Origin: Micromonospora coxensis
GTDB taxonomy: Bacteria; Actinomycetota; Actinomycetes; Mycobacteriales; Micromonosporaceae
Assembly (NCBI RefSeq): GCF_900090295.1
Contig: NZ_LT607753.1
Coordinates: 124,001-188,000, forward strand
Length of the DNA: 64,000 bases
Direction of reading: 5' to 3'
This document shows positions 24,030-32,393 of this stretch, piece after piece. The notes under the pieces are model-generated. The model was given only the letters and a program-made list of their open reading frames with translations, did not search any database and was not told the origin of the DNA. The position numbers were made by a program, and so were the translations under genes. How positions within the stretch are numbered: position 1 is the stretch's first letter; every line of letters begins with the position of its first letter.

Positions 24030-25436
24030 TCAGTCGTTACGGTGGGCCGCCCACCAGGACTGGCCGGACTCGGGCAGGGTGTCGATCGGGTCGTAGTAGG
24101 CGTAGCGCTTGTTCAGCGCCTCCAGGTCGGCCGACTCGATGGAGGTGCGGTAGTTCTTGGTCCAGTACGAGATGCCGCGCTCGCGGTCGTACTCGGTGAG
24201 CATGTGCACCCAGCGCTTGCCGACGAACGGGACGTCGCAGACGATCCGTGGGGTGGCGTAGCCGGGCAGGTAGCCCATGATGTCGTGCTGGAGCTGCTGG
24301 GCGTGCCAGACCGGCACCCGCCAGTGCTCGGCGTTGGGGATCATGTCGCACATGTAGAAGTAGTACGGCAGGATGCCCGCCTCGCCCTGCAGCGCGAAGC
24401 AGAGGTCGAGCAGGTCCGGGGCGGTGGCGTTGACGCCGCGCATGAGCACGCCCTGGTTGCGCACGTCGCGTACGCCGACGTCGAGGGCGGTCTGGGCGGC
24501 CTTGGCGACCAGTGGGGTGATCGACTGGGCGTGGTTGACGTGGGTGTGGATGGCGAGGTTGACGCCGCGGCGGGCGGCGGTGCGGGCGACCCGCTCCAGG
24601 CCCTCGACGACGTCGGGCTGCAGCCAGTGCTGCGGCAGACCCATGAGCGCCTTGGTGGCGAGCCGGATGTCGCGGATGGTCTCGATCTCCAGCAGCCGCA
24701 TCAGGTACGACTCGAGGTTCTTCCACGGCACGTTGGCCACGTCGCCGCCGGAGACGACGACGTCGCGGACGCCGGGGTGGGCCTTGAGGTAGGCGATGTG
24801 GGCGTCGTAGCGGTCGACGGGCTTGAGGGTGAGCTTGAGCTTGTCGACGGCGGGGGTGGAGTTGCCGACCAGGTCCATGCGGGTGCAGTGGCCGCAGTAC
24901 TGCGGGCAGGTGGAGAGCAGTTCGGCGAGGACCTTGGTGGGGTAGCGGTGGGTGAGGCCTTCGGCGACCCACATGTCGTGTTCGTGCAGGCTGTCGCGGC
25001 TGGCGTACGGGTGTGACGGCCAGTCGGTGCGCCGGTCGGAGGCGACGGGGATCATGTAGCGCCGGACCGGGTCGGCGAGGAACGCCTCGGTGCTCATCGG
25101 GGCGAACGGGACCATGGTGTTGAGCATCTGCGGCGGCACCAGCATGGACATGGTGGCCAGGGCCTTCTGGTCGGCCTCGAGGTCGGCGTAAAAGCTCTCG
25201 TCGACGAGGTCGCCGAGCACGGTGCGCAGCTGCGTGAGGTTCTTGACGCAGTTGACGCGCTGCCACTGCGCGTTCTCCCACTGCTCGCGGGTGACGTGGC
25301 GCCAGCCGGGGAAGCGGGTCCAGTCGGGTTCGACCAGGGGGCTGCGGCGGTATTCGTACGGCTGCCCGGCGGTCGGCGCCGCGACCGGGGCGTGACGGGG
25401 TTGAGGGATGGTCTCAACCGGTTGGGTCTGGGTCAC
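24030..25436 (-). CDS. kamA: Lysine 2,3-aminomutase (KamA-family radical SAM protein)
   Basis: A protein of 468 residues converting L-lysine to L-beta-lysine with SAM, a 4Fe-4S cluster and PLP. The radical-SAM CxxxCxxC motif is CPQYCGHC (C177, C181, C184). Clostridial KamA carries its PLP lysine in a GGGGKTP loop; the aligned segment here is VPFVGKRW, so the lysine is kept but the glycine loop is replaced. This marks a divergent actinobacterial subgroup, so the exact substrate is inferred from the neighbouring kamD, kamE and kdd. GTG 25436 follows GAGGAGG at 4 nt. It is divergent from kdd across 143 bp. Confidence 0.88.
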   Translation of the reverse strand: MTQTQPVETIPQPRHAPVAAPTAGQPYEYRRSPLVEPDWTRFPGWRHVTREQWENAQWQRVNCVKNLTQLRTVLGDLVDESFYADLEADQKALATMSMLVPPQMLNTMVPFAPMSTEAFLADPVRRYMIPVASDRRTDWPSHPYASRDSLHEHDMWVAEGLTHRYPTKVLAELLSTCPQYCGHCTRMDLVGNSTPAVDKLKLTLKPVDRYDAHIAYLKAHPGVRDVVVSGGDVANVPWKNLESYLMRLLEIETIRDIRLATKALMGLPQHWLQPDVVEGLERVARTAARRGVNLAIHTHVNHAQSITPLVAKAAQTALDVGVRDVRNQGVLMRGVNATAPDLLDLCFALQGEAGILPYYFYMCDMIPNAEHWRVPVWHAQQLQHDIMGYLPGYATPRIVCDVPFVGKRWVHMLTEYDRERGISYWTKNYRTSIESADLEALNKRYAYYDPIDTLPESGQSWWAAHRND

Positions 25437-25484
25437 GGCCCCTCCTCGGTGCGTGGTGCAGATGATCAGCGGCCCGTAGGCTAC

Positions 25485-25527
25485 TGGAAAATATCCGGTG
25501 AAGAAATTAGTCTGCCGGAAGTTTTCC
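25485..25527. promoter_or_regulatory. Nested dyad and overlapping promoters between kamA and kdd
   Basis: GGAAAA (25486-25491) and TTTTCC (25522-25527) enclose CCGG (25495-25498) and CCGG (25515-25518), all sharing one centre. For kdd, TGGAAA (25485-25490), a 17-bp spacer and TAGTCT (25508-25513) form a promoter. For kamA, TATTTT on the minus strand lies in the left arm. This is the only A+T-rich patch nearby, and a single regulator could control both directions. Confidence 0.6.
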
Positions 25528-25579
25528 CGCGACGCGAGTCCTGGCCAGGGCTTCGAGCGGCTGGACAGGGGAGGTCGGC

Positions 25580-26641
25580 GTGACGTCACCGGTGGGTCTG
25601 CACCGCGTTGTGGAACCGGCGGGGGTGCTGCCGCAGGCGGCGTGGCGGTTGGACGCCGACCCGCGGATCGCGCCGAACGAGGTGCGCATCCGGGTCGAGC
25701 GGTTGAACCTGGACGCGGCGAGTTTCCGGCAGTTGTCGGAGAAGCACGGCGGTGACGGGGAGAAGGTGCGCGCCGAGGTTCTCGACATCGTCGCCACCCG
25801 GGGCAAGATGCAGAACCCGGTGACCGGTTCGGGCGGCATGCTGATCGGCACGGTGGAGGAGGTCGGCCGGCGTTCCCCGCTGGAGCTGAAGGTCGGTGAC
25901 CGGGTGGCGACGCTGGTGTCGCTGACGTTGACCCCGCTGACGATCCTCGACGGGCTGGCCCGCTGGGACGGGCGCAGCGAGCAGGTGCCGTGCGACGGGT
26001 ACGCGATCCTGTTCGCCCGATCCATCGCGGCGGTGCTGCCGACGGATCTGCACCCGGAGTTGTCGCTGGCGGTGCTGGACGTGTGCGGGGCGCCGGCGTT
26101 GACCGCGCGGGTGGTGGCCGAGCACGTGGCGCGGCGGCAGCGGGCGGGGGACGCGACGCCGGTGACGGTGGCGGTGATCGGTGGGGCCGGCAAGAGCGGG
26201 TCGCTGTCGTTGGCGGCGGCGCGGCGGGCGGGCGCGGGTCGTAGCGTCGGGGTGGTGCCGGTGGAGGCGGAGCGGGAGGCGCTGCTCGCGGCCGGGTTGG
26301 CGGACGTGGTGGCGTTGGCCGACGCGCGGGATCCGGTGGCGTTGTCGACGGCGGTGACGTCGGCGTTGGGGGTGCCGGCGGACGTGACGGTGGTCTGCGT
26401 GGACGTGCCGGGGTGTGAGCACGGTGCGGTGCTGGCCACGGCGGACGGCGGTACGGTGATCTTCTTCTCGATGGCGACGAGTTTCGCGGCGGCGGCGTTG
26501 GGCGCGGAGGGCCTGGCGGCGGACGTGACGATGCTGGTGGGTAACGGGTACGTGCCGGGGCACGCCGAGGTGGCGTTGGGTCTGCTGCGGTCCGAGGCGG
26601 GGGTCCGTGCGCTCTTCGAGGCCCGGTTGGCGGCAGACTGA
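25580..26641 (+). CDS. kdd: L-erythro-3,5-diaminohexanoate dehydrogenase
   Basis: A protein of 353 residues that oxidatively deaminates 3,5-diaminohexanoate to 5-amino-3-oxohexanoate in lysine degradation. The N-terminal half carries GTVEEVGRRS and GDRVATLVSLTLTPL typical of Kdd; a Rossmann element VAVIGGAGKSGSLSL follows mid-protein. The context (kamA, kamD, kamE, kal) supports the assignment. GTG 25580 follows GGGGAGG at 5 nt. Codons are strongly G-ending (GCG, GTG, TTG), unlike flanking genes that favour C-ending codons. Confidence 0.9.
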   Translation: MTSPVGLHRVVEPAGVLPQAAWRLDADPRIAPNEVRIRVERLNLDAASFRQLSEKHGGDGEKVRAEVLDIVATRGKMQNPVTGSGGMLIGTVEEVGRRSPLELKVGDRVATLVSLTLTPLTILDGLARWDGRSEQVPCDGYAILFARSIAAVLPTDLHPELSLAVLDVCGAPALTARVVAEHVARRQRAGDATPVTVAVIGGAGKSGSLSLAAARRAGAGRSVGVVPVEAEREALLAAGLADVVALADARDPVALSTAVTSALGVPADVTVVCVDVPGCEHGAVLATADGGTVIFFSMATSFAAAALGAEGLAADVTMLVGNGYVPGHAEVALGLLRSEAGVRALFEARLAAD

Positions 26642-26646
26642 GTGCC

Positions 26647-28212
26647 ATGACGAACCCCTCGACGTTGTATCGCGGCGCAGTGCTGCACTGTCCGGCGGAG
26701 CCGAGCGCGACGGCGCTGTTGGTGCGTGACGGTCGGATCGCCTGGTTGGGTGCCGACGCGGACGCTCCGGTGGCGGACCGGGTGGTGGAGTTGGACGGGG
26801 CGTTGGTGACGCCGGCGTTCGTGGACGCGCACGTGCACGCCACGGATACCGGTCTGGCCCTGTCGGGGCTGGATCTGTCGTCGGTGCGGTCGGCCGGTGA
26901 GCTGTTGGACGCGGTGTCGGTGTTCGCGGCGGGTCTGCCGTCGGACGCGGTGGTGCTGGGGCACGGCTGGGACGAGTCGGGGTGGGTGGTCGGGCGGTTG
27001 CCGGATGCCGACGAGGTGGGTCGGGCGGCCGGTGGGCGTCGGGTGTACCTGTCGCAGGCGTCGATCCATTCGGCGTTGGTGTCGCGGGCGCTGCTGGCGG
27101 CGTGTCCGGACGTGGCGGGTGCGGCCGGTTTCGATGCGTCTGGGTGGTTGCGGCGGGACGCGCACCATGTGGTGCGGGCGGCGGCGTTCGCGTCGGTGAC
27201 CCGTGCGCAGCGGGTGGCGGCGCAGCGGCGGGCGTTGGAGCACGCGGCGTCGTTGGGGATCGCGGCGGTGCACGAGTGCGGTGGGCCGGAGATCTCCGAC
27301 GAGGAGGATTTCACCGGGTTGCTGGGCATCTCGGGGGCCGGGGTGCCGGAGGTGTACGGGTACTGGGGTGAGTTGCTGGGTGCGGCGCGGGCGCGGGAGC
27401 TGGGGGCGGTCGGCGCCGGCGGGGATCTGTTCGCCGACGGGGCGTTGGGGTCGCGCACGGCGCACGTGTCGGCGGCGTACCTGGACGGGGAGCCGGGGGC
27501 GTGCGGGCACGGGTACGTGAGCGCGGAGCAGGTGCGCGACCATCTGTTGGACTGTGCGGCGCACGGGGTGCAGGGCGGTTTCCACGCGATCGGTGACGCG
27601 GCGATCTCGACGGTGTTGGACGGGTTCGGGCAGGCGGCGGAGAAGCTGGGTGTGGACCGGCTGCGGGCGGCCCGGCACCGGGTCGAGCACGCGGAGATCA
27701 TGAGCAAGCGGTTGATCGCCGGGTTCGTGGAGTACGGCATCGTGGCGTCGATGCAGCCGGCGTTCGACCGGTTGTGGGGTGGCGCGGGTCGGATGTACGA
27801 GTCGCGGCTGGGGTTGGACCGGTCGTTGGAGTCCAATCCGATGGGGGCGATGCACTCGGTCGGGGTGGCGTTGGCGTTCGGGTCGGACTCGCCGGTGACG
27901 CCGCTGGATCCGTGGGGGTCGGTGCGGGCGGCGGCGGCGCACCACAACCCGGCGCAGCGGATGAGTGTGCGGGCGGCGTTCGCCGCGCACACCCGCGGCG
28001 GGTGGCGGGCGGTGCACCTGGACAACGAGGGTGTGTTGGCGTTGGGGGCGCCGGCGACGTTCGCGGTGTGGTCGACGCCGGCGGGGGTGGAGCGGGGTCT
28101 GCCGGTGCTGGTGGCGGAGGATCCGGAGCTGCGGGGCGCGGACGATCCGACGCCGCTGCCGGTGTGCCGGGCCACGGTGCTGCGCGGTGACGTGATCTAT
28201 CAGGAGCGGTGA
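26647..28212 (+). CDS. Metal-dependent amidohydrolase (YtcJ/amidohydrolase_3 type)
   Basis: A protein of 521 residues of the amidohydrolase superfamily. Metal ligands are visible as HVH in FVDAHVHATD, H in HAIGDAA, H in HRVEHAE and D in FGSDSPVTP. The family hydrolyses amide or imine C-N bonds, often in small cyclic or acylated substrates. It sits between kdd and kamD, 5 bp after kdd, where a lysine-fermentation operon would be expected to hold the cleavage enzyme Kce. A role on a cyclised or acylated pathway intermediate is possible but unproven. No signal peptide, so cytoplasmic. Strong G-ending codon bias, as in kdd. Confidence 0.85.
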   Translation: MTNPSTLYRGAVLHCPAEPSATALLVRDGRIAWLGADADAPVADRVVELDGALVTPAFVDAHVHATDTGLALSGLDLSSVRSAGELLDAVSVFAAGLPSDAVVLGHGWDESGWVVGRLPDADEVGRAAGGRRVYLSQASIHSALVSRALLAACPDVAGAAGFDASGWLRRDAHHVVRAAAFASVTRAQRVAAQRRALEHAASLGIAAVHECGGPEISDEEDFTGLLGISGAGVPEVYGYWGELLGAARARELGAVGAGGDLFADGALGSRTAHVSAAYLDGEPGACGHGYVSAEQVRDHLLDCAAHGVQGGFHAIGDAAISTVLDGFGQAAEKLGVDRLRAARHRVEHAEIMSKRLIAGFVEYGIVASMQPAFDRLWGGAGRMYESRLGLDRSLESNPMGAMHSVGVALAFGSDSPVTPLDPWGSVRAAAAHHNPAQRMSVRAAFAAHTRGGWRAVHLDNEGVLALGAPATFAVWSTPAGVERGLPVLVAEDPELRGADDPTPLPVCRATVLRGDVIYQER

Positions 28213-28236
28213 CGTGGGCTATCAGGAAGGGCGTTC

Positions 28237-29799
28237 GTGACAGGCAAGCTTGGGCTGGATCCGGCGCTGGTGGCGCGGGCGCGGGAGTTGGCGCGTCGCG
28301 CCGGGCAGCCGGTGGTGGATCTGGCGCGCAGCCACACCACCGTGTCGGTGGAGCGGGCGGTGCTGCGGCTGGCCGGGGTGACCGGCGCTGACCCGGACGG
28401 CATTCCGTGGGTGAACCGTCTGGTGGATGCGGTGGTGGCGGACGTGGGCCTGGGGCACGGGGTGGCGGCGCCGGTGTTCGACGCTCTGGCCCGTGAGCAG
28501 ATCGGCGATGTGACGCTGTTGGCGCAGAAGGCCGCCGCCGGGTCGGTGCGGTTCGGGCAGCCGTCGGGGAAGGCGGCCACTGCTGCCCGCCGGGCGGCCC
28601 GGCGGGCGGTCGGGGCGGGGGTGCGGCAGATCGACCGGCGTCGCGTCGAACGGGACCGGCTGGTCAGGCGGTTCGGGGATCCGAAGCAGCGGCCGTGGAT
28701 CTACCTGATCGTGGCCACCGGCGACATCTACGAGGACATTCCGCAGGCGCAGGCGGCGGCGCGGGCGGGGGCGGACGTGATCGCGGTGATCCGTTCGACG
28801 GGGCAGTCGCTGCTGGACTACGTGCCGGAGGGGGCGACCCGGGAGGGTTTCGCCGGCACGTACGCGACGCAGGAGAACTTCCGGCTGATGCGGGCGGCGT
28901 TGGACGAGTCGTCGAAGGAGCTGGGCCGGTACGTGCGGCTGACGAACTACGCGTCGGGGTTGTGCATGCCGGAGATGGCCACGCTGGCGGGTCTGGAGCG
29001 TCTGGACATGATGCTCAACGACTCGATGTACGGGATCCTGTTCCGTGACATCAATCCGATCCGTACGTTCGTCGACCAGCGGTTCTCCCGGCAGGTGCAC
29101 GCGCGCGCCGGGATCATCATCAACACCGGTGAGGACAATTACCTGACCACCGCGGATGCGGTGGACGAGGCGCACACGGTGACGGTGTCGCAGCTGCTCA
29201 ACGAGTACTTCGCGCACGAGGCCGGGTTGGCCGACTGGCAGTTGGGGCTGGGGCACGCGTTCGAGATCAACCCGGATCTGCCGGAGTCGTTGCGGTTGGA
29301 GTTGGCGCACGCGTTGTTGGCCCGGGAGTTGTTCCCCGACGCGCCGTTGAAGTGGATGCCGCCGACGAAGCACATGACCGGTGACGTGTTCCGGGGCAAT
29401 CTGCTCGACGGGTTCTTCAACCTGGTCGGCGCGATGACGGGGCAGGGCATCCTGCTGGTCGGCATGATGACCGAGGCGGTGGTGACGCCGTGGTTGTCGG
29501 ACCGGGACATCGCCCTGCAGAACGTGCGCTACGTGCTGGGCGCCGCCGGTGGCCTGCACGAGGACTTCGTGCCCGCGCCGGGCGGGTTCATCCAGCAGCG
29601 CGCGCACCGGGTTCTCGGCGAGGCGGTGGAGCTGTTGGAGCGCATCGGTGAGCAGTCGCTGCTGACCGCGATCGCCGAGGGCACCTTCGGGATCATGAAG
29701 CGGCCCGCGGACCGGGGCAAGGGTCTCGACGGTGTCGCCCGGCACGAGGCCGACTACTTCAACCCGGCCACCGAGATCCTGGAAGGGGAGCGCGCGTGA
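28237..29799 (+). CDS. kamD: Lysine 5,6-aminomutase alpha subunit
   Basis: A protein of 520 residues, the usual KamD length. It forms the TIM-barrel body of the adenosylcobalamin- and PLP-dependent enzyme that moves the terminal amino group of beta-lysine from C6 to C5, giving 3,5-diaminohexanoate. Conserved segments include IYLIVATGDIYEDIPQAQAAARAGADVI, GTYATQENFRLMR and RFSRQVHARAGIIINTGEDNY (described by order). GTG 28237 follows AGGAAGG. Its stop overlaps the kamE start (GTGA), so the two subunits are translationally coupled. Confidence 0.95.
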   Translation: MTGKLGLDPALVARARELARRAGQPVVDLARSHTTVSVERAVLRLAGVTGADPDGIPWVNRLVDAVVADVGLGHGVAAPVFDALAREQIGDVTLLAQKAAAGSVRFGQPSGKAATAARRAARRAVGAGVRQIDRRRVERDRLVRRFGDPKQRPWIYLIVATGDIYEDIPQAQAAARAGADVIAVIRSTGQSLLDYVPEGATREGFAGTYATQENFRLMRAALDESSKELGRYVRLTNYASGLCMPEMATLAGLERLDMMLNDSMYGILFRDINPIRTFVDQRFSRQVHARAGIIINTGEDNYLTTADAVDEAHTVTVSQLLNEYFAHEAGLADWQLGLGHAFEINPDLPESLRLELAHALLARELFPDAPLKWMPPTKHMTGDVFRGNLLDGFFNLVGAMTGQGILLVGMMTEAVVTPWLSDRDIALQNVRYVLGAAGGLHEDFVPAPGGFIQQRAHRVLGEAVELLERIGEQSLLTAIAEGTFGIMKRPADRGKGLDGVARHEADYFNPATEILEGERA

Positions 29800-30557
29800 G
29801 CGCGGCGGCGGAGAAGAAGATCGTCCGGCCGTACGGGGACACCACGGGTGACGGCATGGTGCAGGTGTCGTTCACGTTGCCGGTGCCGCACGACAAGCGG
29901 GCCGAGGGCGCGGCGGTCCAGCTCGCCAACAAGATGGGCATCGACCCGGCGATGCTGGTGCACGCCACGCAGATGGGCGACGGGTTCACCTTCTTCGTGG
30001 TGTACGGGCGGGTGAACCATCTGGTGGACCTGTCGGCGGTGCAGGTGGTGGAGCGTGACTTCCCGCTGCTGTCGGCCAAGGAGGTCAACGCGGTGGTGAA
30101 GCAGAAGCTGCGGCGCAAGTTGTCGGTGGTGGGGGCGTGCATCGGCACGGACGCGCACACCGTGGGCATCGACGCGATCCTCAACGTCAAGGGCATCGCG
30201 GGGGAGAAGGGCCTGGAGTACTACCGGGAGTTGAAGGTGACCAACCTCGGCGCGCAGGTGAGTGTGCCGGAGTTGGTGGAGGCGGCCCGGCAGGAGAAGG
30301 CCGACGCGGTGCTCGTCTCGCAGGTCGTCACGCAGCGCGACGCGCACCTGCACAACACCCGGGAGATGTCCGCGGCGTTCCGGGAGGCGATGCCGGCGGG
30401 GAAGCGGCCGCTGCTGATCGTCGGGGGTCCCCGCTTCGACGAGACGATGACCGGGGAGTTGGGTGTGGACCGGATCTTCGGTCGCGGCACCACCCCCGGT
30501 GAGGTCGCCTCGTACCTGGTGCACGCGTTGGTCACGAACAAGAAGGCGAGAGCATGA
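29796..30557 (+). CDS. kamE: Lysine 5,6-aminomutase beta subunit
   Basis: The cobalamin-binding subunit of 253 residues. DAHTVG (D119-H121) is the base-off DxHxxG cobalamin motif, with H121 the lower cobalt ligand. K132 follows 11 residues later, the same spacing as His133 and Lys144 of the clostridial enzyme, so K132 is the probable PLP-anchoring lysine. The C-terminal Rossmann-like cobalamin domain is complete. It overlaps kamD by GTGA and kal by ATGA. Adenosylcobalamin must be made or imported elsewhere; no B12 riboswitch is visible in this cluster. Confidence 0.95.
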   Translation: MSAAAEKKIVRPYGDTTGDGMVQVSFTLPVPHDKRAEGAAVQLANKMGIDPAMLVHATQMGDGFTFFVVYGRVNHLVDLSAVQVVERDFPLLSAKEVNAVVKQKLRRKLSVVGACIGTDAHTVGIDAILNVKGIAGEKGLEYYRELKVTNLGAQVSVPELVEAARQEKADAVLVSQVVTQRDAHLHNTREMSAAFREAMPAGKRPLLIVGGPRFDETMTGELGVDRIFGRGTTPGEVASYLVHALVTNKKARA

Positions 30558-30946
30558 GTGATTCCCGGGTCGGGTTGACCGTCACCCACCGCCGGTACGT
30601 GCCGTACTCCCACGCCCACTACGCGGGGAACCTGGTCGACGGGGCGTACGCGGTGGGCCTGTTCGGGGATGTCGCGACCGAGGTGTGCATCCGTACCGAC
30701 GGCGACGAGGGGTTGTTCGCCTCCTACTCCGACGTGCAGTTCAGGGCGCCGATGAAGGCCGGTGACGTGTTGGAGGTCGTCGCCACCGTCACCCGTGTCG
30801 GTACCCGTAGCCGCACCATCGACTTCGAGGCCCGGGTGGTGTGCCGGGGCCGGCCCGACAAGGGCGAGTCGGCGGCGGAGGTCCTCGCCGTGCCGATCGT
30901 GGCGGTCACCGCGACCGGCACGGTGGTCGTGCCCGCGGCGGCGTGA
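30554..30946 (+). CDS. kal: 3-aminobutyryl-CoA ammonia-lyase-like hotdog protein
   Basis: A hotdog-fold protein of 130 residues (VTHRRYVPYSHAHYAGNLVDGA; SYSDVQFRAPMKAGDVLEV by position 10-31 and 57-75). The length and motifs match Kal, which removes ammonia from L-3-aminobutyryl-CoA to give crotonyl-CoA. Its substrate normally comes from Kce, which is not encoded nearby. It overlaps the genes on both sides by four bases, so the whole kamD-to-mutL stretch is a tightly coupled operon. Confidence 0.85.
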   Translation: MSDSRVGLTVTHRRYVPYSHAHYAGNLVDGAYAVGLFGDVATEVCIRTDGDEGLFASYSDVQFRAPMKAGDVLEVVATVTRVGTRSRTIDFEARVVCRGRPDKGESAAEVLAVPIVAVTATGTVVVPAAA

Positions 30947-32277
30947 ACATCGCCGTCTGCGCCGACGTCGGGTCGACGTACACGAAGGCGGCGGTGGTGG
31001 ACCTCGTCGGCGGCCGTCTGGTCGCTGCGGCGTCCGCGCCGACCACGGTGGGCACCGATGTGCTGCACGGCCTGGACGCCGCCGTCGGTGCGGCCTGCGC
31101 CGGGCTCGGCGTGGGTGACGTGCCGTGGTACGTGTGCTCGTCGGCCGGCGGTGGTCTGCGTCTCGCGGTCGTCGGCTACGAGCCGCTGGTGACCGCGCAG
31201 GCCGGCCGGCGGGTCGGGCTGTCCGCCGGGGCGAACGTGGTGCACGTGGCGGCCGGGCGGCTCGGCGGCGCCGAGCTGACCGTGTTGCGCGCCGCCCGTC
31301 CCGACGTGGTGCTGCTGGTGGGCGGCACCGACGGCGGCGACGCGGAGGTGTTGACGCACAACGCCACCCGGCTGGCGAGGGCGCGCTGGCGGGTGCCGGT
31401 GGTGCTGGCCGGCAACGCCGACGCCCGCGACGACCTGTACGCCCTCCTGTCGGCGGCGAAGGTGCCGGTCACCGCCGCCGACAACGTGCTGCCCCGTATC
31501 GGGGTGCTGGCGCCCGCGTCGGCCCGCGCGGCGATCCGGGAGGTGTTCCTGCGCCACGTCATCGGCGGTAAGAAGTTGTCGCGTGGTGGCCGGTTCGCCC
31601 GGCTGGTGCGGGCGGCGACGCCGGACGCGGTGCTGACCGGGGTGGAGGCGCTCGCCGACGCCGTCGGTGGTGATCTGGTGGTGCTGGACGTCGGTGGTGC
31701 GACGACCGACGTGTATTCGGTGCTGACCCCGGACGAGCGGGACAGCGGCCCGGGTCGGGAGGTGGCCGGGACGCTGTGGCGGGCGCGCACCGTGGAGGGG
31801 GACCTGGGGATGCGGTGGAGCGCGCCCGGGGTGGTGCGGGCGGCGGCGGAGGAGCGGCTGCTGGCGGCGGGGGAGCAGGACGTGCTGGCGGCGCAGGCGG
31901 CGGTGCGGGCGGCGGATCCGGGGTTCCTGCCGGGTGACGACGCGGGCCGGGCGGTCGACGCGCGGATCGCCGCGCTGGCGGCGACGGTGGCGTTGCGGCG
32001 GCACGCGCGGGGCGCGGCGACCGGGGAACGGGCGGGGCGGGACCTGCGTGACGTGCGGCTGGTGGTCGGCTCCGGTGGGGTGTTGCGGCATGCGCCGTCG
32101 GCCGACGCGGCCGGGGTCCTCGCGGCGGTGCTCGCCGACCATGCCGGTGGGTGGCCGGTGCCGCGCGCGGCCCGGGCCGTGGTGGACACCGACTACGTGT
32201 TGGCCGCGGCGGGGCTGCTGGCCGCCGAGCATCCGGGTGCGGCGCGGGCGTTGCTGGGCCGGCATCTGGGGGCGTGA
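30943..32277 (+). CDS. MutL/GlmL-like ATPase (putative aminomutase reactivase)
   Basis: A protein of 444 residues of the glutamate mutase MutL/GlmL family with an ASKHA actin-like fold. The phosphate loops are CADVGSTYTKAAVVD at the N-terminus and VVLDVGGATTDVYSV in the second half; LVGGTDGGDAEVL is also typical. Such proteins are thought to protect or reactivate cobalamin-dependent mutases. In clostridial lysine operons that task falls to KamB-KamC, absent here, so this protein probably replaces them. GTG 30943 overlaps the kal stop (GTGA). Confidence 0.85.
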   Translation: MNIAVCADVGSTYTKAAVVDLVGGRLVAAASAPTTVGTDVLHGLDAAVGAACAGLGVGDVPWYVCSSAGGGLRLAVVGYEPLVTAQAGRRVGLSAGANVVHVAAGRLGGAELTVLRAARPDVVLLVGGTDGGDAEVLTHNATRLARARWRVPVVLAGNADARDDLYALLSAAKVPVTAADNVLPRIGVLAPASARAAIREVFLRHVIGGKKLSRGGRFARLVRAATPDAVLTGVEALADAVGGDLVVLDVGGATTDVYSVLTPDERDSGPGREVAGTLWRARTVEGDLGMRWSAPGVVRAAAEERLLAAGEQDVLAAQAAVRAADPGFLPGDDAGRAVDARIAALAATVALRRHARGAATGERAGRDLRDVRLVVGSGGVLRHAPSADAAGVLAAVLADHAGGWPVPRAARAVVDTDYVLAAAGLLAAEHPGAARALLGRHLGA

Positions 32278-32356
32278 ACGGTCGCGCCGGTGGGCCACGT
32301 ATCGAGACGCGCCGACGCGACACGCCGTGGCGCAACACACGACAGGCCGGGGTGGG

Positions 32357-32387
32357 TTGACAGCGGCGGGGGTCCACGCCGTACCGT
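32357..32387 (+). promoter_or_regulatory. Strong vegetative-type promoter TTGACA-N19-TACCGT
   Basis: TTGACA (32357-32362), a 19-bp spacer and TACCGT (32382-32387) lie 80 bp after the lysine operon and face no protein gene. Transcription would start near 32394. Confidence 0.6.
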
Positions 32388-32393
32388 CTTTGA

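Noticed and set aside
25437..25579. Cobalamin riboswitch upstream of the B12-dependent lysine operon
   Set aside because: The 143-bp region lacks the B12-box and kissing-loop core and is too short for a full aptamer.
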